In this document: positions 1 to 5,049 of the stretch, in pieces
Layout: the number at the start of each line of letters is the position of its first letter
How positions within the stretch are numbered: the first letter of the stretch is position 1
Origin: an uncultured Bacteroidota bacterium
Lineage (GTDB): Bacteria; Bacteroidota; Bacteroidia; Chitinophagales; Chitinophagaceae
DNA length: 5,401 bases
Assembly (NCBI GenBank): GCA_946479535.1
Contig: CAMLGP010000258.1
Span: 1 to 5,401 of the forward strand
Reading direction: 5' to 3'
Notes under the pieces: generated by a model
Told to the model about the DNA's origin: nothing
The model's input: the letters and a program-made list of their open reading frames with translations, nothing else
The model's database searches: none
Translations under genes and position numbers: made by a program

Positions 1-545
1 GAACAATCGGCGCGGCCGAGGAAGCTATCAGCCAGATACCCATTTTACGACCCGATGTAGTCCTGATGGACATCAACCTTGGAGGTACGCAAAGTGGGAT
101 AGATTGTGTAAAGGCCCTGAAGCAGCAGGTCCCCTCCACTAACTTCATGATGTGTACGGTATACGAGGAAGATGAAAAGATCTTCGAGGCCCTGAGTGCT
201 GGTGCAAGTGGCTATATCCTGAAGAAAACAGCCCCTGCCCGTCTGCTGGAATCCATCCGGGAACTCTACCAGGGCGGTGCCCCCATGAGCAGCCAGATCG
301 CCCGTAAGGTAGTGGCGGCCTTCCAGAAGAAGTCGGCAAATCCTGGAAATAATGATGAGCTGGACGAGCTTTCCAATCGGGAGAAAGAAATCCTGGAGCA
401 GCTTTCAAAGGGTCTCATGTATAAGGAGATCGCCGCGGAACTCTTCATAAGCCCTGAAACAGTGCGGAAACATGTATACCATATTTACGAAAAATTGCAT
501 GTTACCAATCGCATAGAGGCTGTAAATAAATACTTTGGACGGTAG
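1..545 (+). CDS. NarL/FixJ-family response regulator, C-terminal part (5' end outside window)
   Basis: This is a two-component response regulator with a receiver domain followed by a LuxR-type DNA-binding domain. The frame is open to the window edge (first full codon at 3), so 180 residues are visible of an expected 210-220; the ATG at 66 is internal and not the true start. Counting from codon 3, the phospho-acceptor Asp is D23 in LMDINL, the switch Thr is T52 in MMCTVYEED, and the conserved Lys is K74 in GYILKK. The only missing part is the receiver start with its acidic pair. A linker (about 105-120) leads to a GerE/LuxR helix-turn-helix (about 120-176) beginning LSNREKEILEQLSKG, with recognition-helix residues SPETVRKHVYHIYEKL. 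Phosphorylation by a partner histidine kinase, not visible here, should control DNA binding; the target genes cannot be inferred. GC is about 51% in most of the gene, somewhat above its neighbours. It converges with the M1 peptidase gene. Confidence 0.95.
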   Translation, partial: TIGAAEEAISQIPILRPDVVLMDINLGGTQSGIDCVKALKQQVPSTNFMMCTVYEEDEKIFEALSAGASGYILKKTAPARLLESIRELYQGGAPMSSQIARKVVAAFQKKSANPGNNDELDELSNREKEILEQLSKGLMYKEIAAELFISPETVRKHVYHIYEKLHVTNRIEAVNKYFGR

Positions 546-550
546 GAACA

Positions 551-575
551 TAAAAAATACCACAAAAGTGGTATT
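551..575 (-). terminator. Rho-independent terminator, oriented for leftward transcription
   Basis: A perfect 8-bp stem (AATACCAC, 556-563; GTGGTATT, 568-575) closes a 4-nt loop. Read on the minus strand, the stem runs directly into TTTTTTA, a proper U-tract. Read on the plus strand it is followed by CAGGTTATTTT, a poor tract. It therefore best serves transcripts coming from the M1 peptidase side and would stop them before they enter the response-regulator gene, whose stop codon is at 543-545. Some activity on the plus strand is possible, because the hairpin lies only 10 nt beyond that stop codon. Confidence 0.75.
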
Positions 576-700
576 CAGGTTATTTTAAATTCCCTGTAGT
601 TTCGTAACACGGAGAATCGTACTTAATTATAGCAAAAACCATTGACCCTAAACCTACCATTAAACAATTAAGCTCGATTTGACACTGAGGGTTCCTAATC

Positions 701-742
701 AATAAAAGACCATTCGCATTCCCCAGCGGGTGGTTTTTTATT
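701..742 (+). terminator. Terminator hairpin, best fit for rightward transcription, possibly bidirectional
   Basis: Arms 701-717 and 726-742 pair over 17 positions around an 8-nt loop (718-725). In plus-strand RNA all 17 positions pair if three G-U wobbles are allowed. In minus-strand RNA those three positions become A-C mismatches. The core pairs ACCATTCGC with GCGGGTGGT, and a T6 run (734-739) completes a terminator for the response-regulator transcript. The right arm overlaps the last codon and stop of the M1 gene (stop at 738-740). Read leftward, the weaker hairpin is followed by CTTTTATTG immediately after the M1 stop codon, so it may also end that mRNA. Confidence 0.7.
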
Positions 743-2588
743 TAATAGTGCCCGGAATAGGCGCTGGTATACGTATCCTGTTATTCCGTCGCTCCACATC
801 TGCCATGCGCTGGGAGGGATCAATTTCTACCTCTGCAATATCCACAACTTTCTTATCCGTCTCCACCACATATTTATCACTTGTCCATTTCCAGGCGGGA
901 TATACCTTAACGGGTGTTTTATCTTCAGCCGGCTTGGCCCCATACATCAGATCAAGCGGTACGTAATGCATTTCTGTGGTATTGTCACGGAAAGTTAATT
1001 TAAGATCAATAGGCATCGGCATCTCTCCATCCCTGCGCAACCTGATCTTTGTTTTTCCTCCTTCTTCCCATAAACTGTCAATAGCATAATCTATCGTACG
1101 CGTTCCATTGATCCAGTATTCTTTAAACCAGTCAAGCTTCATATTACTAACCTTCTCTGCCACATGCAAAAAATCTGTAGCGTTTGGATGTTTGAATTTC
1201 CACAGACGATAATATTCCAGCAGAATTTTATCACGTGTTGATTCACCAGTGATATATCCCAACTGTTCCAGGAACATGGAGCCCTTGGTATAAACAGCTC
1301 CATAAGCATAATTGGTCAGGAAATGATCACTATGCGTGATTAATGCCTCTTCCTTTCCACTCTTTACCAGACTAAAATAACTGTTGTAATTCCTGCTTAA
1401 TGGATTACCGGTCTGACTGTTCATCTCTGCACGTACACGACTGGCACCATAATCTGCAAACCCCTCATCCATCCAGGCATTAGTTCCTTCATTGGTGCCA
1501 AGCACTCCATAAAACCAGCTATGCATCCATTCATGCAGCCATGCACCCGGACCCGCCAGCAGTGTAGACATGGGATATTCCATGCCTCCATCTCCGCCAT
1601 CTATAAATGAGAACTGATTATAGGGATACGGACCAAAAATTTTTTCAATGATGGGAAGTGCTTTTTCCGCTTTTGCCAGCATTTCACCCCATTGCGCATC
1701 CTTATTGGGCCCTGCCTTATAGATTGCATGAAGCGTAAGTCCATTCCTTACTTTTTTTGATATATGCCTGTACAAAGGATCAGCGGCCCACATGAAATCA
1801 TGAACATTTGGCGCAGAGATCTTCCAGGTGATCTTGTTTCCCACAGGTGCTTTCACCGGCCCTGTTTCATAACCATGGCCCACTTCATTGGGGTTCTGCA
1901 CATAACCGGTGCCACCCAGGGTATAATTTTTATCTATGCTGATATTAACATCAAAATCTCCCCATACGCCATAAAACTCGCGGGCCACATAAGGAGTGGG
2001 ATGCCATCCTTCATAATCATATTCGCACAATTTGGGGTACCATTGGCTCATGGAATACCGCACACCAGTTGTAGGATTATCCCTGCCGCTTCTTCTGATC
2101 TGTAAAGGTACCTGCGCTTCAAATTCCATATCAAAGATCACCTTTGACTTCGGCAAAACTGGTTTGTCGAGCGTTACTTCCAGAATTGTTTCCTTCACCT
2201 CATATTGCTGAGGCCGCCCATTCATTTTGAGGGATAATATCTTCTGATAGCCTATCTCATTTTCTTTCAGATTCAGGATACGATCCTTAACGCGGTCATC
2301 CCAGTCGGGATTTCCACCGCTGCCTGCAATGCCACCATGTTTCCGGCTATTGACATCCATCATACTGCCTGGCTGAAAGGCATTCCAGTAAAGATGATAG
2401 AATACACGGTTCAAAGTATCCGGGGAGTTATTGGAATATTCAAGTTTCTGCGTTCCGGTAAAACGATTTGTTTCCACATTCATGTCAATATTCATCGTAT
2501 ACTTTACCCGCTGTTGCCAACGGTCCGGCTGCGCAGCAGCTACAATTGCTAATACCTGCAAGAATAAAAAACCTGCTAGTTGTTTCAT
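738..2588 (-). CDS. Secreted M1-family zinc metallopeptidase (aminopeptidase-like)
   Basis: The 616-residue product is an M1 (gluzincin) peptidase, a family that mostly removes N-terminal amino acids. An N-terminal signal peptide (MKQLAGFLFLQVLAIVAAA, cleavage likely after A19) sends it out of the cytoplasm; no lipobox Cys is seen. The zinc site is HEWMH (H352, E353, H356) with the third ligand E375 exactly 18 residues on, in NAWMDEGFADY. The substrate-binding motif GxMEN appears as GGMEY (334-338), and the transition-state Tyr is Y433 in AVYTKG. An N-terminal beta domain (about 25-250) precedes the catalytic domain (about 255-480); a beta-rich tail follows in place of the large helical domain of PepN. 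Only 15 positions separate E337 from H352, shorter than in M1 enzymes I can compare. The ATG is supported by AAGGA seven nt upstream. It lies downstream of, and on the same strand as, the PepSY-like gene. The exact substrate is unknown. Confidence 0.93.
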   Translation of the reverse strand: MKQLAGFLFLQVLAIVAAAQPDRWQQRVKYTMNIDMNVETNRFTGTQKLEYSNNSPDTLNRVFYHLYWNAFQPGSMMDVNSRKHGGIAGSGGNPDWDDRVKDRILNLKENEIGYQKILSLKMNGRPQQYEVKETILEVTLDKPVLPKSKVIFDMEFEAQVPLQIRRSGRDNPTTGVRYSMSQWYPKLCEYDYEGWHPTPYVAREFYGVWGDFDVNISIDKNYTLGGTGYVQNPNEVGHGYETGPVKAPVGNKITWKISAPNVHDFMWAADPLYRHISKKVRNGLTLHAIYKAGPNKDAQWGEMLAKAEKALPIIEKIFGPYPYNQFSFIDGGDGGMEYPMSTLLAGPGAWLHEWMHSWFYGVLGTNEGTNAWMDEGFADYGASRVRAEMNSQTGNPLSRNYNSYFSLVKSGKEEALITHSDHFLTNYAYGAVYTKGSMFLEQLGYITGESTRDKILLEYYRLWKFKHPNATDFLHVAEKVSNMKLDWFKEYWINGTRTIDYAIDSLWEEGGKTKIRLRRDGEMPMPIDLKLTFRDNTTEMHYVPLDLMYGAKPAEDKTPVKVYPAWKWTSDKYVVETDKKVVDIAEVEIDPSQRMADVERRNNRIRIPAPIPGTIK

Positions 2589-2617
2589 TACCCTTTCCTT
2601 TTATAATAAAAATAGGT

Positions 2618-2654
2618 TATGAATGATAAATGGAAACGCCATTCATCATTCATA
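2618..2654 (-). terminator. 16-bp hairpin between PepSY-like and M1 genes, probable terminator or attenuator
   Basis: Arms 2618-2633 and 2639-2654 are inverted copies around a 5-nt loop. The single non-matching position (2628/2644) is A-C on the plus strand but a G-U pair in minus-strand RNA, so the full 16-bp stem forms in the mRNA of the flanking genes. It starts 21 nt after the PepSY-like stop codon and is followed by ACCTATTTTTATT, a moderately U-rich stretch. The simplest reading is a terminator for the PepSY-like transcript. It ends only 29 nt before the M1 start, so it could also set the ratio of the two genes within one mRNA. I see no clear M1 promoter beyond it. Confidence 0.6.
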
Positions 2655-2675
2655 CCCAATGACAGTATTCTCAGT

Positions 2676-3125
2676 TTAAATGGTTATGGACTCTCTCAGT
2701 AAGCGGCCCTGGGGGTTGAAATAAAGATATTTCTTTTCCACTGCACTCTTTTCAGTTTTAATCCGGTATTGTGTAATATCACCTGGAAGATATATAATGA
2801 TCACAGCTTTTACTTCTCTGTCTGCATATTTGCTTTTGCTGAATCCGTCTTTCACCTCCTGAGGCAATTGCTCAAAAGTCCATTTCTTCTCTGAGTGCTT
2901 CCAAACACCCTTATTATTGTATTCAGCCGTCCATTTTTCATTATTCAGCGTGAACTCTATGTTAACATTAAGAAGATTGTCGTTGAAATCAACATCCGTA
3001 GCCATGGGATACTGCCTTGAAAACTGTTCTCTTACTTCTTTGGGAATTTCCCTGAGCTGGGCAAATGAACTTACAACGCCTGTCAATACAATCAAAAAAA
3101 CTAAACTGATCCTTTTCATATTCAT
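2676..3125 (-). CDS. Secreted PepSY-like (DUF2874/BLIP-like) protein
   Basis: This 149-residue protein has a signal peptide (basic MNMKR, then a hydrophobic stretch, cleavage likely after FA at residue 22) and about 127 mature residues. The mature part is two copies of a PepSY-like unit. Copy 1 (about 25-82) starts IPKEVREQFSRQYP and ends EYNNKGVWKHSEKKW. Copy 2 (about 84-149) starts LPQEVKDGFSKSKY and ends YLYFNPQGRLLRE. This matches the Bacteroidota PepSY-like family related in fold to beta-lactamase-inhibitor protein; its members are periplasmic or exported and their function is mostly unknown. No catalytic residues are evident. ATGs at 3125 and 3119 are both possible starts, neither with a Shine-Dalgarno sequence; the first is used. 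The M1 peptidase gene follows 87 nt downstream. PepSY domains are known from M4 peptidase propeptides, so a modulating role towards a peptidase is conceivable, but it is inference. Confidence 0.85.
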   Translation of the reverse strand: MNMKRISLVFLIVLTGVVSSFAQLREIPKEVREQFSRQYPMATDVDFNDNLLNVNIEFTLNNEKWTAEYNNKGVWKHSEKKWTFEQLPQEVKDGFSKSKYADREVKAVIIIYLPGDITQYRIKTEKSAVEKKYLYFNPQGRLLRESITI

Positions 3126-3142
3126 ACTATGCTGTTTTGCTT

Positions 3143-3170
3143 GCCCGCCGGAGCTTTGGCCAGGGCGGGT
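3143..3170. repeat. GC-rich palindrome in the PepSY-like leader, REP-like element
   Basis: CCCGCC (3144-3149) and GGCGGG (3164-3169) form a 6-bp all-GC stem, extended by a G-U pair at 3143/3170 on the plus strand, around a 14-nt loop. It stands out in an AT-rich gap of 130 bp between rsmI and the PepSY-like gene, 18 nt before the latter's start. The pattern (GC-rich arms, loop containing GGAGCTTTGG) resembles short dispersed palindromes I associate with intergenic DNA of Bacteroidota, but only one copy is in this window, so repeat status is inferred. It could instead act as the rsmI terminator, although no good T-tract follows on the minus strand, or as a leader hairpin. Confidence 0.5.
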
Positions 3171-3255
3171 TTACTGTTAATGATTACGCTTTCATATCAG
3201 CAGCCAGTTGAGTTATTTTTTGGAAAAAATCATGCCCGTTTAATACCATTAGACT

Positions 3256-3921
3256 TCATTCCTTTCCACTGATCACCACCACAATCTCGCCTTTCACTGG
3301 CTTTTCCTTAAACCAGGCGCTGACTTCTGCCAGCGAACCTCGCTTATTTTCTTCAAACATTTTTGTTAATTCACGACTAACGGAGCATTGCCTGTCATGT
3401 CCGAAATAAATGATCAACTCTTCCAGCGTTTTAACCAGCCTGTTAGGAGATTCATAAAATACAATAGTACGCTCCTCTTCTGCCAGTTTTTTGAGCAGGG
3501 TCTGCCTTCCTTTCTTCACAGGAAGAAACCCTTCAAACACAAAACTGTTTGTTGGCAGGCCACTATTTACCAAAGCTGGTACTAAAGCAGTAGCACCAGG
3601 CAAACATTCAACTTTAATCCCTTCCCGGATACATTCTCTCACCAGCAGAAAAGCCGGATCAGAAATACCAGGGGTACCGGCATCTGTAACCACAGCCATT
3701 TTCTTTCCTTCTTTCAATTGTGTCACCAGGTGATTTAGCACCTTATGTTCATTATGCTGATGATAGGGAGTAATTGGTTTATTGATCTGGTAATGCGTGA
3801 GCAGGTGAGAAGTGGTGCGTGTATCCTCCGCAAGAACCAGGTCCACTTCTTTTAGCACATCCAGTGCGCGAAGTGTAATATCCTTCAGGTTACCAATGGG
3901 GGTGGGAACAAGGTAGAGCAT
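3256..3921 (-). CDS. rsmI: 16S rRNA (cytidine(1402)-2'-O)-methyltransferase RsmI
   Basis: RsmI transfers a methyl group from S-adenosylmethionine to the 2'-OH of C1402 in 16S rRNA (E. coli numbering), in the decoding centre. The 221 residues show the full tetrapyrrole-methylase-fold signature of the family: LVPTPIGNLKDITLRAL (4-20), AEDTRTT (31-37), VVTDAGTPGISDPA (77-90), LPGATALVPAL (107-117), FEGFLP (129-134), YESPNRL (156-162), SRELTKMFEE (182-191) and KGEIVVVISG (210-219). E. coli RsmI has 286 residues; the shorter length means the C-terminal extension is absent. The ATG at 3921 directly opens the conserved MLYLVPTPIG block, so the start is secure. A GGAG lies 9 nt upstream but is buried in an inverted repeat. 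It follows purS by 49 nt and is probably cotranscribed with pssA-purS. Cytoplasmic. Confidence 0.97.
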   Translation of the reverse strand: MLYLVPTPIGNLKDITLRALDVLKEVDLVLAEDTRTTSHLLTHYQINKPITPYHQHNEHKVLNHLVTQLKEGKKMAVVTDAGTPGISDPAFLLVRECIREGIKVECLPGATALVPALVNSGLPTNSFVFEGFLPVKKGRQTLLKKLAEEERTIVFYESPNRLVKTLEELIIYFGHDRQCSVSRELTKMFEENKRGSLAEVSAWFKEKPVKGEIVVVISGKE

Positions 3922-3928
3922 ATTGGAT

Positions 3929-3965
3929 AGCTCCGGAGAGTGTGTTGATGTACTGAGCCGGAGCT
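3929..3965 (-). promoter_or_regulatory. Inverted repeat burying the rsmI ribosome-binding sequence
   Basis: AGCTCCGG (3929-3936) and CCGGAGCT (3958-3965) are perfect 8-nt inverted copies separated by 21 nt, filling most of the 49-nt purS-rsmI gap. In rsmI mRNA the downstream arm is CCGGAGCT, whose GGAG ends 9 nt before the rsmI ATG, so stem formation would hide it. The arm also contains the self-palindrome CTCCGGAG (3931-3938), giving an alternative fold. On the minus strand no T-run follows the stem, which argues against a purS terminator. A T-rich run (3965-3976) follows on the plus strand, but no gene reads in that direction. A regulatory role is inference, since many Bacteroidota genes do not rely on Shine-Dalgarno pairing. 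Confidence 0.45.
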
Positions 3966-3970
3966 TTTAT

Positions 3971-4216
3971 TTAATTAACGGAAACTTCAAAGTATTCCAT
4001 CACCGGGTTGGAAAGCAGCTTCTTGCTGGCATCTTCAGCTATCTGTTTGGCCTTTTCTGCTGAATCAGCCTTTACCTGAAGTGTTATATTTTTCCCGATG
4101 CGTACATCCTCCACATTCGTAAGACCCAGGTTCTGCAAACCTCCCATCACAGCTTTTCCCTGCGGATCAAGCAACTCTTTAAGGGGCATTACTTTTATCT
4201 GAACTGTAAATGTCAT
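3971..4216 (-). CDS. purS: Phosphoribosylformylglycinamidine synthase subunit PurS
   Basis: PurS is the small, non-catalytic subunit that joins PurL (synthetase) and PurQ (glutaminase) into the complex making formylglycinamidine ribonucleotide, the fourth step of purine synthesis. The 81 residues match family length and pattern: a first beta strand (TFTVQIKVMP), LLDPQGKAV (15-23), LGLTNVEDVRIGKNI (30-44), a helix of AEKAKQIAEDASKKLL (53-68) and the end SNPVMEYFEV (69-78). The ATG overlaps the pssA stop in an ATGA junction (4213-4216), which fixes the start and suggests translational coupling. No purL, purQ or other purine gene is in the window, so its partners must be encoded elsewhere. Its presence predicts that this organism uses the small-PurL, three-subunit enzyme and not the large fused PurL. 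Confidence 0.95.
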   Translation of the reverse strand: MTFTVQIKVMPLKELLDPQGKAVMGGLQNLGLTNVEDVRIGKNITLQVKADSAEKAKQIAEDASKKLLSNPVMEYFEVSVN

Positions 4217-4995
4217 TTCGTTTTACTTTTAATGAGCAAAGATAATAATACGTAGGCTAGTATAATAACCGGTATTGCCAGCCATTTCAGGAATACTAAA
4301 GCCGCCACGGATAAAATTGCCAGCAGGTATTTAGGCCAGTTGGCTGCAAATCCATATGATTTGAACTTGAGGCTCATCAATGGCAGATTGGATACCATCA
4401 GGAAAGAAAGAACCAGTACCACACCATATAAGAACATTTTGTTCAAAAGCAACTGTAACACCCACTGCTCATTCACATTCCAGTAGATCACAGGAAAAGA
4501 ACCAACGAAAATACCTGCAGAAGGGGTTGGCAATCCTTTGAAGGAATATGACTGACTGTTATCCAGGTTGAATTTTGCCAGTCTCCACGCAGCTGCACAA
4601 GGCAGTAATAATGCAGGTAATAGCGAGAGCAGTGAAACAGAAAGTCCATCTTCCTGTTGTGCGTAGCTCATTCGAAGGAACTGATAAATGATCAGGCCGG
4701 GTGCAACACCAAAACTGACCAGGTCAGCGAGTGAATCCAGCTGCTTTCCCATTTCAGAGGTCGCCTTGAATAACCGGGCAACAAATCCATCCACGAAATC
4801 TATTACAGCCGCCAGGCCAATAAATAATGACGCCAGCCAGATCTTTTCGGGCATATCAATGAACTGGTTATTTTCACCCGTGTTCATTATAGCGATCCCA
4901 TTCTGAAGAATAAAAACAATGGCAAGGCATCCAAATACAAGATTCAACAATGTGAAGAGATTCGGGATGATCTCGAGCCCTCGGGAATTAGGCAT
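4213..4995 (-). CDS. pssA: CDP-diacylglycerol--serine O-phosphatidyltransferase
   Basis: This inner-membrane enzyme joins CDP-diacylglycerol and L-serine to give phosphatidylserine and CMP, the precursor of phosphatidylethanolamine. The 260-residue protein contains the complete CDP-alcohol phosphatidyltransferase motif D-x2-DG-x2-AR-x8-G-x3-D-x3-D at D66, D69-G70, A73-R74, G83, D87 and D91, the metal and CDP binding site. The PNLFTLLNLVFGCLAI start (11-26), RLAKFN (138-143) and FKGLPTPSAG (152-161) are typical of the serine-specific branch. Hydrophobic segments at about 12-30, 52-68, 92-107, 118-137, 158-171, 178-207 and 222-254 indicate a multi-pass membrane protein. The ATG at 4995 lies 30 nt after the M24 gene stop, with no Shine-Dalgarno sequence and a good Bacteroidota promoter just upstream. 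The stop overlaps the purS start by 4 nt. Confidence 0.95.
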   Translation of the reverse strand: MPNSRGLEIIPNLFTLLNLVFGCLAIVFILQNGIAIMNTGENNQFIDMPEKIWLASLFIGLAAVIDFVDGFVARLFKATSEMGKQLDSLADLVSFGVAPGLIIYQFLRMSYAQQEDGLSVSLLSLLPALLLPCAAAWRLAKFNLDNSQSYSFKGLPTPSAGIFVGSFPVIYWNVNEQWVLQLLLNKMFLYGVVLVLSFLMVSNLPLMSLKFKSYGFAANWPKYLLAILSVAALVFLKWLAIPVIILAYVLLSLLIKSKTK

Positions 4996-5017
4996 CAGGT
5001 CGGTTGGTTTTGTTGGT

Positions 5018-5049
5018 CAAAAGTATCATTTCTTCATTAAAGATTCAAT
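5018..5049 (-). promoter_or_regulatory. Bacteroidota-type promoter for pssA-purS-rsmI
   Basis: On the minus strand TACTTTTG (5025 to 5018) is an exact match to the Bacteroidota -7 consensus TAnnTTTG. ATTG (5049 to 5046), a one-mismatch version of the -33 TTTG element, lies 20 nt upstream, within the usual 19-21 nt spacing. The -33 element is inside the last codons of the M24 gene and the -7 element begins right after its stop codon. Transcription should start near 5011-5014, leaving a 5' leader of under 20 nt before the pssA ATG. The position directly upstream of a gene adds weight; read-through from the M24 gene may also contribute. Confidence 0.65.

Noticed and set aside
597..604. TAGTTTCG on the plus strand as a -7 promoter element
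   Set aside because: It has one mismatch to TAnnTTTG, no TTG at 19-21 nt upstream, and no supported gene downstream on that strand.
622..672. CTTAATT / AATTAAG pairing in the convergent gap as a structured RNA
   Set aside because: The stem is 7 bp with a single G-C pair and a long loop, which is expected by chance in AT-rich DNA.
730..966. 78-residue plus-strand open frame at the end of the M1 gene
   Set aside because: It overlaps the M1 C-terminus in antisense and begins inside the terminator hairpin, with no family resemblance.
1764..2105. 113-residue open frame on the plus strand inside the M1 gene
   Set aside because: It is antisense to a well-supported peptidase domain, shows no recognisable motif, and has the irregular composition of a shadow frame.
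3214..3230. ATTTTTTGGAAAAAAT as a terminator for rsmI
   Set aside because: The arms are A/T only and the loop would be 2 nt, so no stable hairpin can form.
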